Shown piece by piece: positions 1-10,500 of a DNA stretch of 64,000 nt; position 1 is the stretch's first letter, and every line of letters starts with the position of its first letter. The stretch is from SXOA01 sp046593355 (GTDB lineage Bacteria; Planctomycetota; Planctomycetia; Pirellulales; Pirellulaceae), in contig JBKJNY010000045.1 in assembly GCA_046593355.1 (NCBI GenBank), forward strand, positions 1-64,000. The letters are read 5' to 3'. Under the pieces are notes generated by a model. It was not told the DNA's origin. It searched no databases and worked only from the letters and a program-made list of their open reading frames with translations. The translations under genes were made by a program, and so were the position numbers.

Positions 1-217
1 TCACCGCTTCGGCAATCGGGCCGATCGAGAAGGTGTCTGGCTGCTTCCGCTCTCCGGCCCCAAGGACGATTAGATCGACATCCCACTCCTGAGCGACGCT
101 GACAATCGTATTGGCGAACGGACCCGACTTGATGGCCGACTGCGCCACCGTCACTTGTTGCTCGGCAAGACGCTTCAACGGCGATGGGCGAAGAAAGGGA
201 TACAGGCTTGTCTCCGC
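1..217 (-). pseudogene. Universal stress protein C-terminal fragment, runs off the left edge
   Basis: Read on the minus strand, the first ~217 bases are open and give a UspA-like C-terminal half with the phrases SVAQEWDVDLIVLGAG and SIGPIAEAV. These match the nucleotide-loop region (hydrophobic strand, then G-x-G, then a conserved S-I/V-A-E-x-V helix) of UspA-fold proteins. An in-frame stop lies at 218-220 and I see no credible start after it, so the usual N-terminal half is absent. It is either a truncated gene or one whose N-terminal half lies in another frame. The 3' end is outside the window. Family recognition is by motif only. Confidence 0.45.
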
Positions 218-328
218 TCAGCAACATTTCTGGTTTCGGGCACCTATGGCCATAGTGAGCGAGTGCCCGCCAGAATGCGAATACCAGGCAACATCGAAGT
301 CCCTTGACGTTGCGACGAGTTAGAATCT

Positions 329-691
329 TCAATAGTCACGTACTGCAAGATAAAGGGCGGCAAGGACGTCTTCTGGCGCAGGCCCTGGAAATGTCCGTCC
401 CCCCCGAGCTATCCATTTACCAGACGGTGAAAATTCAAGAGAGGCGAAATTGGTTCCTAGCTCTTGCAGGAGATCCTCAATGGTTGGACAGTAGAGTAGT
501 TCGGCTGGTAATGTTGTTAGATTTGAATGATGCACTTCACCCGAGCACGGCCCAGAGGGAGGATGAAAGTAACCATCCTCGTATACGCCACCGTATCCCT
601 TGCAATCCCATTTCCGCCAGATTGGGTCGACCTCAATGGGCTGCGGAAAGCCCGCTTCCTTCAGAACTCGGCATGTTTCGAGGGGAAGCAT
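329..691 (-). CDS. Small hypothetical protein (120 aa)
   Basis: This 120-residue acidic protein has no signal peptide or membrane segment. Recognisable stretches are ETCRVLKEAGFPQP near the start and an aromatic, Gly-rich centre; the tail (APEDVLAALYLAVRDY) looks like a helical cap. I do not recognise a named family, although small proteins of this style often occur near mobile or accessory DNA. It is chosen over the overlapping plus-strand frame because its composition is protein-like (balanced hydrophobic core, few Arg/Ser/Cys runs). No strong Shine-Dalgarno sequence precedes the ATG at 691. It stands alone between a stress-protein scrap and the giant caspase-like gene. Confidence 0.55.
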   Translation of the reverse strand: MLPLETCRVLKEAGFPQPIEVDPIWRKWDCKGYGGVYEDGYFHPPSGPCSGEVHHSNLTTLPAELLYCPTIEDLLQELGTNFASLEFSPSGKWIARGGRTFPGPAPEDVLAALYLAVRDY

Positions 692-811
692 AGATCGCTG
701 ACGAGAATGCGTTTGTTTCGCGCCAACGGGCCATCCGAGGTTGGCGATTGAAATAATGAATGTAGGTTACGTCCGCACTTATTGAGCTGCGAATGGAGAG
801 GTCTTAAAAAA

Positions 812-3800
812 CTAATCTTGAGGAAGTGTTATCGTCAGTGGTTCGACAGGCACTGAGTCACGCACGATACGGTCTCGTGTCGTGACGCGCAGAGAAGGTT
901 GAATAGTGCGGAGCGCGGTGGTGTCCTTGTAGGTGAAGATGTGCCGGACACGCTTCGCTTCGGTGATGTAGCGATGTACGATCCGGTCCGGAGGCGGGGT
1001 CATTTCCAGGCGGGTGCCGAACATCTCCAAGGGGGCTTGGTCGGATTCGGTGACGTTGACCACGAACGGGTCTGACACATCGGTGCCCCGCTGGGTTTGA
1101 ACTTCGAGTTCCAGACCGGCGATCCCGCTCACCGGAAAGGTTTTCTTGTCCACTTTGTCGATGGGACTGGACCAATTCGGGGGGGCATCGTCGTCTACCT
1201 TGAACCACAACTGCACCTTGGCCTGCCGCGCTTCCGCCGGCCACACGGGGACGCGAAACTGCAGCACCGGGACCGGGCGGTCCGGCTCGAAATCCAGGTC
1301 GTAAAAGTGGAACACCGGCACTTTTTCCGGCGGCCTGGTATAGACAGGCGTGATTTCGGCCCAGATGTGCTTGGGACGCGGGCTGAAGCTCTTTTCGTCG
1401 CTATTTTGCACCGACAGGGAAAACCATACCGCGCGTCCGTCGCGCTTGGGGAGGTGAGCGCCGACGAAATAACGCCGCTCCGGGTGCGCGGGATCCTGGA
1501 TGTTCTCGCGGCGCTCGCGGAGCCACGGCGGTGCGTAGCGGCGGTGCTCCAGGCGGTTTTCCTTGCCGTTGTAAAACAGCTCCAGCGATTCGCCCCCTTC
1601 GAGCATCACCTCAGCCGTGGCCGAACGTTCCAGGCCGATCAGCTTGACGGCATATTTTCCGGGCTGGCCCTCCCAATCGTCGATGGTCCAGGTTCGCCCC
1701 AGGTCGTTCCGCTTTTCCGGGGCCGGCTTGCCTTGCCGCGCGACGGAATACTCGACGAGCCCCAGCGATTTTTCGAGTGCCTTCAAAAGGGAGCTCGGAT
1801 CGCGGGCATTGTGCAGCTCACCGCCGGTGCGCTTGGCGATCGCTTCCAGGTCGCTCACTTCTTCGGGATACTTCAGCCGCTCGGCGTCCATGTCGAAGCC
1901 AATGAGGTCGATCCGGATATCCTGGAAGCGCGGACGGTTCTTGATCAAGTCTTCCACGTCCTTGCGCCCCTTGCGGACTTCCACCGGACCGCCGACCGAC
2001 TCTTGCCGGTTCACTCCGTCCGTAATGACGATGATCTGTTTGACGGTGCTGGCCGTTTGCGGGTTGTCGAACTCGGACAAGGCGACCGTGAGTGCGTAAT
2101 AGAGCGGCGTCTGCCCCGTCGGTTCCAGCGGGGCCAATAGTTGCCCGATTTCGTCTCGGACGTCGTTGTCCAGCGGCCTCGACATGCCCAGCACGGTCTG
2201 CACGTCGGCGTTGGGGTGCAGCCCTTCGGGGGCCCCGCGGCGGAGCAGCGGCTTGTTGTTCGCGTCATAGCCGCTGCGATGGCCGTAGAGCATCAGCCCC
2301 ACGCGGTACTGCTTGTCGGGGAGCTTCGAGACAATCGTATACAGCGTGTCGCGGGCGAGATCCATCCGCTTGGGCTTGCCGACCTCATTGACCATCCGCT
2401 GGGCCATGCTGTTGGAACAGTCGAAGATGAACATCACGGAGCTGACCTGGTTCGCCGCCCCCTGCACATGGATTTTTGGCTTTTCATAAATCGGACGCTG
2501 ATAGGCGACTTCGTCGCCGCGAGACTGCTTTCCCACCGCGAAGGGTGAGGACAGGACGTGGCCGCGATACAGTGCGGCGGCCTCGAGGTACAGCGATTCT
2601 TCCAGCCGGGGTTCGTTGCGGACGAAGTAATCCAGCGATTTACCCTCCGCGGCAGCGTCCACGGGCATCCCGCTGCGGCGGATCGGCTGGCGCTGGCCGT
2701 CGAGCCGTTCGAGCAGAGCGCCGCGAGCGCCCGGCAATTTCAGAAAGGCGGCTGCTTCGCCTGCCGGCAGATCGGCAACCGCGGGGAGCGTGAGTGAATG
2801 AGGCACATTCGGCTCATCTTCGGCGAGGAGCAGGTCCGAGGCATTCGGCTTGGGGCCGGCACTGGCAGCGGTTTTCCGGCGCTCCAGCAGTTGCCGCAGA
2901 TCGGCCTGGCGGTACTGGAAACTGGCGGCATTGCGGCATAGGCCGCGAGCGGAGTTCAGAGCGGCATCCGCGGCGACGGCAAAATAGTCGGCATCTTTGG
3001 TCCCCGGACTCGGTCCCCAGAAGTCGTCAAGCGCTCGGGCACACTGCCACAGCATGGCGAAATGCCAGTCGGCCCGCTGCAAGCGCCGGGCGGGATCCTC
3101 CGCGGAATTTTCCCAGGTCCGTTTGACGAGGATCCCCGCCGCCGCGCGGACCATCCGGTCCGCCTGGCTGAATCCCAATCGGGTCACGGCTGGCGGCTCG
3201 GGGCGAGGAGCTTCTAACAGGCGGTTGCTTTCGTCGAACAGCGTATTGGCGGCGGGGCGAACGTCGGCGAGCAGAGCCCGGACTTCGCCCCCTTGGGCCG
3301 CCAAAGAATTCACTTGCGCCAGCCGCAACTCGGCAGGGCTTTTGTCTTTCGCGGCCACCCCCTGGAAACGCTGGACCGGTCGAAGTTGCCCCTCGCGGAG
3401 CTTGAGATGGGAACGGTCGAGGATGGCGAGAGCGGGGTGTTCCCTCTGCGTCAATTTGGCGAGCCAGGCGGAGTCTTCGGGGAGATCTGCGGCGGGTTTT
3501 GCCCCGTCGCCATTACCAGCCGCTGCCGGGCGGGCGCTGCCGGCGGCCCGCTGGGCGAACATGATTTTGAGCATCTTGTCGGCCAGATGGCTGCGCTTCT
3601 CGCCGGACAGCAGCGGGACTTGCAGCACCCGAATGATGCCAAGGAGGGTTTCCTGATCATCGCCAGCTTCGGTGAGCAGATAGTCGCAGCGGTCGGCGTG
3701 CGCCTTGTCGAGTTGGCCCAGGGCTTTCTTCACCGCATCCATGGATGCCTGCTGTGGCGGCGTCCAGGCCCCGGCGACCGCGCCACCGTCCAGTGCCGCC

Positions 3801-5803
3801 CCCAATTCATGCGTGCTGCCGATGAGCGTCATCAATGCGGCATCCAGCTCGCTGCTCGGCCGGTCGCGATGCATTTCGACGAGCCACTGTGCGAGTGCCG
3901 GAATCCGGCTCCAAGCTTCGTCCCGCAATTGATAGGCTTCCGCCACCTGTCGGCCAGTACTGAGGGCCGCGGCATAGGGGCTCTCGTCACCGGGACTGAG
4001 AAGTTGCTGCCAGGCTGAGTCCGCTTCGCCGAGCGAAGTGGGATCGCCGACAAACAAGTCGTCTTCCGCTCCCCGGCGGCGGACGTCCGCGGCGTCGACG
4101 AGCGACTGCACCCAGTACTGCGTCCGCTCGTCCGTGGGAGCGGCGGCTCGTTCCGCCAGGTCACGAACGCGAATCGCGGTGGCAAATCGTTTCGCAGCTT
4201 CGGGTCCATCAAGATAGGCATCGAGCATCCTGAGGAAATGGACTTCAACCACGTCTGCTGGACCACGTCCGCTGGCCGCGGCGATGAGCTGAAGCGCATC
4301 GGTCACGTCCTTTGCCTGCGCATGGTTGTCCGTTTTCGCCAGCCACTGCACAGCCGCAGCGGCTGCCGCGGGATAAGACAGCTTCGGCGGCGGGACCACT
4401 TCCCCCGGTTTGGCCTTCGCGCGGTCGTCCCGCCATTTTGAAAAGGGCTTCGCCGCAATCGCTGGCGAAACCGAGGGGGCACCGTTCCACGATTCCAGAA
4501 GAGGGAGGCTCAAAGCGACCGCGTCAGCCGGCACGGCGGAAGAAAACTCCCGGAGCAGGCCGTCAACTTCTCCTTTTACGCGATCAAATTCAGCCGTGTA
4601 AGCGTTGCCGGCCAGGGACAACTCTTCCAAGCGGACAAGTTGCGCTTCGAGGTCGGCCCAGCCGACCGGATTGCGCTGAAAGGCTTTGCCCTGACGCAGT
4701 TTTTCATGCTGCTTCCAGAACTTCGCGAGTCCCTCCCGCTGGCTACCCGCGACCGCGAGGGGCGTTGGCGGTGCTGGGCCTTTTGTTCCGGCAAACGCCA
4801 CGGGAAATTCGGCTGATTCCGGAAAGAGCAGCGTTTGCTGCCGGTCCGCCCGGTTGTTCGTGCTCCAGCGGCTGACGGAGGCAGTCAGATAGTTCTGTAG
4901 TTCCTGGAGCATGATAATGCCGTCGCCGCTGTCGTCTGCCGCTCCTTCCAGCCCATCGACCAGGAAATGGGCAAAGACGGTCTTGCCCAGTTCAGGGGCG
5001 GCGTAGCTGGTTTGCCCGGGGCCGGCGGCACTGAGCACCGCCAGGTTCGGATCTTTGATCTCTTCGACCGCCTGGGCTAGCTTGTCGGCGAACCCGTTGT
5101 GCAGGAACCCCAGCCGCCACTGGCTGGGAATGCGGCCGCAATCCAAAATCAGCACTTTTTTCGCAGCGAGCTTCTTGAGGCGGTCGTGGTCCCGCAAGTC
5201 TTTCAGCAGCTCTTCCAAGGGGAGCCAGGTTTTGCTGTCATGGGGCTGCGAATCCGCCAGTAGCAGGCAAGGGCGGCCGTTTGCATCCAGCATGCCGTGG
5301 CAACTGAGATAGAAGAGAACAGTCTTCTTGCCCGGTCCGCCAGGGACGATCCGCTCCAGTTGACGTCCCAAATAAGCCCTGAGCCCCTCGCGCGAGGAGT
5401 AGTCTTTGGGAACGCCGATGACGTCCATGTTCGACCGGTTGGCTTGCGACAATCCCTCCACGTCTTCCGCCGCCAATGAGTTCGGCGGAATGAGCTGCCC
5501 GTAGTCGGTGATCGCCGCCGCAATCAGGGGAACCCGCGTCGGCAGGAAGAAGAGGTAATAAAAGAGGCCCACCAGCAGGACCACGAAGAGCGCCCCCCAA
5601 GCCGCCAGCTTGAGGCGATGCCAGAGCAGCCCGCTGTTCGAATCGCCCGGCTTACGGTCGGTCCAGCGGCCCGACCAAGGGCCTGAACTCGGGGCCTTTC
5701 CCGCCGCCGCCCCCTTCTTGCGCCAATCAGCCCGCGGTGCATTGGGGGGCGGATCCTTTTGGGGGTCGCTGCGTGCTGCACGGTCCGAGCGATCAGGCAT
5801 CAT
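812..5803 (-). CDS. Giant membrane-anchored caspase-like protein with VWA domain (1663 aa)
   Basis: Residues 1-60 are polar and Pro-rich, ~66-88 form one membrane helix, and ~95-330 form a caspase-like (peptidase C14/CD clan) domain with the His in FYLSCHG (His169) and the Cys in LILDCGR (Cys222), both at the expected positions after beta strands. A long helical, Ala/Leu/Glu-rich stretch follows (~340-1090). At ~1120-1310 lies a von Willebrand A domain with MIDAS motif DCSNS and a later VITDG strand. The last ~330 residues look like beta-sandwich domains. Topology suggests a cytoplasmic N-terminus and a large exported or periplasmic body. It is the last gene of a minus-strand group with the 451-aa and 1620-aa proteins, transcribed away from the T6SS genes. 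Its substrate is unknown. Being next to a T6SS does not prove a role in it. Confidence 0.88.
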   Translation of the reverse strand: MMPDRSDRAARSDPQKDPPPNAPRADWRKKGAAAGKAPSSGPWSGRWTDRKPGDSNSGLLWHRLKLAAWGALFVVLLVGLFYYLFFLPTRVPLIAAAITDYGQLIPPNSLAAEDVEGLSQANRSNMDVIGVPKDYSSREGLRAYLGRQLERIVPGGPGKKTVLFYLSCHGMLDANGRPCLLLADSQPHDSKTWLPLEELLKDLRDHDRLKKLAAKKVLILDCGRIPSQWRLGFLHNGFADKLAQAVEEIKDPNLAVLSAAGPGQTSYAAPELGKTVFAHFLVDGLEGAADDSGDGIIMLQELQNYLTASVSRWSTNNRADRQQTLLFPESAEFPVAFAGTKGPAPPTPLAVAGSQREGLAKFWKQHEKLRQGKAFQRNPVGWADLEAQLVRLEELSLAGNAYTAEFDRVKGEVDGLLREFSSAVPADAVALSLPLLESWNGAPSVSPAIAAKPFSKWRDDRAKAKPGEVVPPPKLSYPAAAAAAVQWLAKTDNHAQAKDVTDALQLIAAASGRGPADVVEVHFLRMLDAYLDGPEAAKRFATAIRVRDLAERAAAPTDERTQYWVQSLVDAADVRRRGAEDDLFVGDPTSLGEADSAWQQLLSPGDESPYAAALSTGRQVAEAYQLRDEAWSRIPALAQWLVEMHRDRPSSELDAALMTLIGSTHELGAALDGGAVAGAWTPPQQASMDAVKKALGQLDKAHADRCDYLLTEAGDDQETLLGIIRVLQVPLLSGEKRSHLADKMLKIMFAQRAAGSARPAAAGNGDGAKPAADLPEDSAWLAKLTQREHPALAILDRSHLKLREGQLRPVQRFQGVAAKDKSPAELRLAQVNSLAAQGGEVRALLADVRPAANTLFDESNRLLEAPRPEPPAVTRLGFSQADRMVRAAAGILVKRTWENSAEDPARRLQRADWHFAMLWQCARALDDFWGPSPGTKDADYFAVAADAALNSARGLCRNAASFQYRQADLRQLLERRKTAASAGPKPNASDLLLAEDEPNVPHSLTLPAVADLPAGEAAAFLKLPGARGALLERLDGQRQPIRRSGMPVDAAAEGKSLDYFVRNEPRLEESLYLEAAALYRGHVLSSPFAVGKQSRGDEVAYQRPIYEKPKIHVQGAANQVSSVMFIFDCSNSMAQRMVNEVGKPKRMDLARDTLYTIVSKLPDKQYRVGLMLYGHRSGYDANNKPLLRRGAPEGLHPNADVQTVLGMSRPLDNDVRDEIGQLLAPLEPTGQTPLYYALTVALSEFDNPQTASTVKQIIVITDGVNRQESVGGPVEVRKGRKDVEDLIKNRPRFQDIRIDLIGFDMDAERLKYPEEVSDLEAIAKRTGGELHNARDPSSLLKALEKSLGLVEYSVARQGKPAPEKRNDLGRTWTIDDWEGQPGKYAVKLIGLERSATAEVMLEGGESLELFYNGKENRLEHRRYAPPWLRERRENIQDPAHPERRYFVGAHLPKRDGRAVWFSLSVQNSDEKSFSPRPKHIWAEITPVYTRPPEKVPVFHFYDLDFEPDRPVPVLQFRVPVWPAEARQAKVQLWFKVDDDAPPNWSSPIDKVDKKTFPVSGIAGLELEVQTQRGTDVSDPFVVNVTESDQAPLEMFGTRLEMTPPPDRIVHRYITEAKRVRHIFTYKDTTALRTIQPSLRVTTRDRIVRDSVPVEPLTITLPQD

Positions 5804-6020
5804 TCGCCTCCAACGACCCTAGGGTGCCGCGCAAGCCGAAGAATGGTTGTGAAGCCGCTGCGCGAAGCAGGCCAAGGGCCGCTTCCAAGATTGTAGCGGG
5901 GCTGCGGCAGGATGAGGAACCACCCGTGATAGGACGGGGTCGGGAAGGGGTTTCGCGACGGAACTGGTCCGCAGCGCAATGTTCCATCGCGCGAAACACC
6001 TCCCAACCCCTTGAAGTCGC

Positions 6021-7376
6021 TTATCGCGAGACCGTGATCTGGTCCCCCTGGGCGACTTTCGATACCTGCATTCCGTTGATCGGCTGCAGGGTCGCGGTCC
6101 CGGGTTCCGACGCCACTACCTTCAATTGCCCCACCACGGCGGGCCCAGTGAGAAAGCGGTGTGAAGCCTGGACCGTCGCACCGACGGGCAACTGCCCCTC
6201 GCTGGAAGTGCGGACCACCACCAGCCGCTGCTTGAGGTCGATGAATTCGACGGTCCCCTTGTTGACGATCAGCGGCGCGGGCCGCTCGGTCACCATTGTG
6301 GAAGCGTCCACGATGGGGGGAAGGCGGTGGATGGTTTCGTTTTCCACCGGAATATTCGCGGGGGCCTGTGATTCCGGCACGCGGTGGGTCGCCACGGGGG
6401 TCGCTTGCAGGAGGCCGAGCTGGGCGGTGCGGCGGCTCGACTTGAGCTGCGGTCGGGCTTCTTCGATCTTGGCCTCTTGTTGCCGCGATTCTACTTTGCG
6501 GATTACTTCAGTGTTGGTTTTGAGAATTCGGATTTGCTCATTGCGAGCTTCTTCGATGCGGTCTGTTTCCTGCCGACCAGCTTCCTCCTTGCCGGTTTCT
6601 TCGGCGGGAGGGGCGAAGGACGGTTCGGCGGGAGTCGGGACCGCGCTGGTCCGAGACATGGGAGCGGGAGGCGCGGGCGTTGGCGCCGGCGGGATCACTT
6701 CCACGCCCGGAGGCAGTTCACGTTCGCCCGGCGGCAACTCGCGTCCACGAATGTCGATCTCTTCTTGCGGCGGGCAAGCCAACAGCGCTCGGGCGGCGGC
6801 CCGGCGGACGCGCTCGGAGGGCTCAATCCAGCAGCCTTCCTTGTCCATTTCGTACGCCATCTTCATCAGGCGATCGTGGATTTCCTTGGTGCAGCAGGAT
6901 TGCTGGTTGCAGTTTTCGCAGACATCGCCCGCCGTGGCGGAGATCGCATCGGCAGCCGCCAGACGGACCGTTTCCGTGCAATCATCCAAGGCAGCGAGCA
7001 AGGCATCCGTGATGCTGCCGTCGCGGTTGTAGCAGCCGCACCCAATGCTGGCCAAATACTTGATGGCCTTGATCTTTTGCGGAGCCAGGTCTTCCTGCGT
7101 CTTGACCTCCGCGGCCTTCTTGATCGCCGGGACGGGAGACTTCAGGTTCTTCGGGTCCGCAATCGCCAGGCGCGGCGGCTTTCGTTCCAGCCCCGGATGG
7201 TTTCCGTTGCGGTTGGCATGATGATCTTTGATGGCATGCTTCGGGGGGAACCCCAGAAAGGTCCACAAGGTGGCCGGCGGCTTGACATCCTGCGCCTCAG
7301 CCGAGCCCCCGAAAAAGGACAAAGCCGTCAGCCCCAATGACGCTATGGCAAGACGCGTGACCCGCATGGTAACCAT
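6021..7376 (-). CDS. Exported HEAT-like repeat protein (451 aa)
   Basis: The N-terminus is a clear signal peptide: basic MRVTR, hydrophobic core, then cleavage near GGSAEA. Residues ~85-250 contain helical repeats of HEAT type (KIKAIKYLASIGCG, ALDDCTETVRLAAADAI, SERVRRAAARALLACPP) including Cys-rich loops (CENCNQQSCC). The middle is Pro-rich, followed by a charged predicted coiled coil (~270-330), and the last ~100 residues are beta-rich. It may start at 7376 or at the third codon downstream, 7367; the latter gives a more typical signal peptide. It lies between two giant caspase-like proteins in the same direction, so it probably belongs to their unit and may be an extracytoplasmic scaffold. 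The function is not known. Confidence 0.75.
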   Translation of the reverse strand: MVTMRVTRLAIASLGLTALSFFGGSAEAQDVKPPATLWTFLGFPPKHAIKDHHANRNGNHPGLERKPPRLAIADPKNLKSPVPAIKKAAEVKTQEDLAPQKIKAIKYLASIGCGCYNRDGSITDALLAALDDCTETVRLAAADAISATAGDVCENCNQQSCCTKEIHDRLMKMAYEMDKEGCWIEPSERVRRAAARALLACPPQEEIDIRGRELPPGERELPPGVEVIPPAPTPAPPAPMSRTSAVPTPAEPSFAPPAEETGKEEAGRQETDRIEEARNEQIRILKTNTEVIRKVESRQQEAKIEEARPQLKSSRRTAQLGLLQATPVATHRVPESQAPANIPVENETIHRLPPIVDASTMVTERPAPLIVNKGTVEFIDLKQRLVVVRTSSEGQLPVGATVQASHRFLTGPAVVGQLKVVASEPGTATLQPINGMQVSKVAQGDQITVSR

Positions 7377-7538
7377 CCTTGACTAAGATGCCAGCTAATC
7401 CTTGGCAGGCGCACCGCCCGCGCGATGCGCAGGCGCAGCGTTTGACCTTCATTCCCAATAATCGGCAAGCTCTGCAAATGGGGAAAGCGAATGTTGACCA
7501 GCCTGCAAAGTCAGCCCAGATTACCGCACGGGGCCGAC

Positions 7539-10500
7539 CTACTCCAGCATCAAGATCACGTCGTCAGGCTTGTCCGGCGAAGAGGGATGGATCTTCTCCA
7601 GCTTTCCCTGGCGCACCACGTTTTGGACGCTCCCATTGGCTTGCAGGGTGTATTCCCCTTCGGGGACGTTGTCGAACTGGAACTTGCCGCCGTTCTTCGT
7701 CGGCTGGACGCGGGCACCGGGCAGGCTGAGGGTGACCTTGATATTGTCCGCGGGGAGTTTGCCGAACATCGCGACACCTTTGATCGTCCCTTTGTCCATT
7801 TTCACCTTCACCGTATCGGGCGAAGGAACCCGCAGGATGAGTGGGCGGGGCCGGCTCTGAAGACCCACCCGGTCGGTCGCCCGCGCCATCAGGACGTTTC
7901 GCCCCGGCGGAAGGTCTTTCGTGCTCAGCTCGAGCGACCACACATCGTTGGCCGGCGGCTGGGCCAGGCCCTGGAGGATTTTCGCCTCGTCTTTCTCCAA
8001 ATCGCCGGACTGGTTCAGGTCGAAGCCAAACTCCACCTGGGCGACCCCCGACAAGTCCGCCACGTTCAACTGAGCGACCAGCTTTTGGCCTGGAACAACC
8101 GCCTGGCTAGCATCAGGCGTGGTGTTGAATGTTTTGATGTCCGGCGGAAGGCCATCGAGGACCACCGGAACCCGGTCCCCCTGGACGTTGCTCCCCGCCA
8201 GCACGAGTTGTGCAGTCAGTTGAAAGCGTTTGTTCTGAAGTCCCCCGGGGTCGAGTTCAATGGAATAGTCTCGGACCTCCGTGTCGAGCGTCAACAGACC
8301 CTGCGGCCCCACCGCGACGAGACGGCTTGTCACCTGCCGATCCGCGTAGAAGTGCTGCCGGTCCGCCCCCTCGACATCCAGGCCCACTTCCACATGGTCG
8401 TCCCGCTTGGAAAGCTGAAAAGCGTCCTGGGGGACGTCGACCTCAAACTGGACTTTAAGGACTTTGCACGGTGCTGGAATTGAGGCCGCCTCCCCCGTTT
8501 CCAGAAGCACCGGTTTCTTCGCTCTCGGCCCTGGCGGGGGCGGCTCCTTGGGCATGGCTGCCGCTGAAAAGTAAAACGTCTTCGGAAAATCAGGGGACTC
8601 CACGCTATTGATCCGCACATGCTGGCGAGCCGGCTTCAAATCTTCTCCCGGTTTTGTCTCGCGGCAATCGACGCGATAGACAAAGGCCCGCGGATAGCCA
8701 TCCACCTCTAGCCGGACGATCCGCTCCTTTCGCTCCTTGTCATCGGGGGGCACAACGGCGTAAAGATTGGCGGAAGGCTTGCCGCCGTCAAACACCGCGT
8801 GGTCGTTTCGCTCGCTGCCAACCGGGAGTTCGCCGGTTGTGTCCCAGACGACGGCGATGGGTTTCTCCGCCAGGCCAATTGGCAGCACCTCGTCCGGCTT
8901 TGGCTGGGATTCGCCGGGAAGAAGTTTTGGCCGCAGGGTGACGAGAATCCGTTCCCGATTCAGGTCGTAGCCAATTTCCGCTTTGAGATAGTCCTTGGGC
9001 TGGAGAGGGTCGAGCTCGATCCATTTCAGCCAGCGTTCCGCCGGGTTTTCGAGATTAGTGAGAAGACAGAGCAGACCCTGCGTGATGTCCGGCCTGGGTG
9101 GAGTAGCCGGCATCGGGGGCACAGCACCAGCGGCAGCGTCCGGCGCAGCTGGCTTGGGCGGAGCCTCAGCCGGTGGAGCGGGCGGCGGAAACTCGATCTC
9201 CACCGGCGCTGGATCAGCCGGCAGCGCCAGCGACTTGGCGGTCGCCAGCACCTTGGCATTCGGCAATAGCTTGTCCGCTCCGTCGAACAGCGAGCGGCGG
9301 ATCCCCGGCTGAAGACCGCCCTCGAAGGCAAATAACCGGCCGGGTGCCCACTTCGCCCCCGGCTGTGGAGGGACCGAGAGCAATTCCACTTTGACCTTTT
9401 TCGCCTTGCCCGAGCGGTTGGACAGCGACAGGCGAAACGCTGTTTCGCGGTTGGGAAATGCCCGCAGTTGCACGCCGTCCTGCCCGGAAACTGGTTCAGG
9501 ATTCGAGCGTCCCACGCGGGTCGCGATCAAATCGATTTCGTTCGGTTTGGGCAAGCCGCAATGTACGGAGTGGTCGTCGATGAGATCCCCCGCCTGGGCA
9601 TGGATCAGCAGCTTGGTCGAGTCCACCCGGTCGGTCTTCGCCTTGACCTCCCAGTCCAAGGTCGCCCGGTTGTCGCTCCCCAGCTTCGCGAGCTGCCGGT
9701 CGCCGGACGCGATGCTCGCTCCCCCCGCCACACGGACTTCCAGGTACTCAGCCTCGAACTTGGCGACGGTGGAAATGACCGCCGATTCCTGGCCGCTGGC
9801 TTCCACGATGACTTTCAGCGGACGCCAGTCTTTCATGTCCAGCGGCAGTTCCTCGGGAGCTTGGATCGCCAGGCGTGCGGCCTTCGTTGGCGGCAACACC
9901 CGCAACCGGGGCCGCCAGTCCAGATCGGACGGCAAGGACCGAGCATCGCGGGCATCCACCAGCGGCAACAGCAGCTCCGCGCGGCGAGTGCTCGTCTCAT
10001 TGCCACTGTCGCGGGCCAAATCTTCGATCGTTTTGGGAAGCCCCGCCAGGTACGCTTTCAACTGCTTGCCGATTTGGCGATACTGGAACCAAAGCTCCTC
10101 GTCACCTTTGGAGTTCCTCGCCGTCAGTTGCACCGCATCAAAGAGGCTGTCGATTTGGCCTGCCAGCTTGGGATCGAAGAGGCGGACGAGCTTCCGCTCC
10201 AGGTCGAGCCGGTCGAGCAGCCGGTCCCAGCGGGCGGAAGACGCAGACAGTCCTCCCTGCCGCTTCACCGCGTCGTAGAGCTTGCGCGGGGGCAGCGGTC
10301 GGCCCGGTTCCAGCAGCTTGTCCAGCAATTGCTTGCGGCGGGCGGAGGACAACAGCGGAGTGCTCAGTAAATCCTCTAGCTTCCGCTCGCTGGCCGGCTG
10401 ATCGATGGATTTCAGTGCCGCGTCACCGTCCTGGGCCAGCCGCTGGTCAATTCTCGCCCGGACGTTTTCGATCTCTTTCCGGTCTTCCCGCAGGTAAGGG

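Noticed and set aside
1097..2140. Long plus-strand open frame of 347 codons
   Set aside because: Shadow of the 1663-aa caspase-like gene; Arg/His/Phe-rich composition and no domain.
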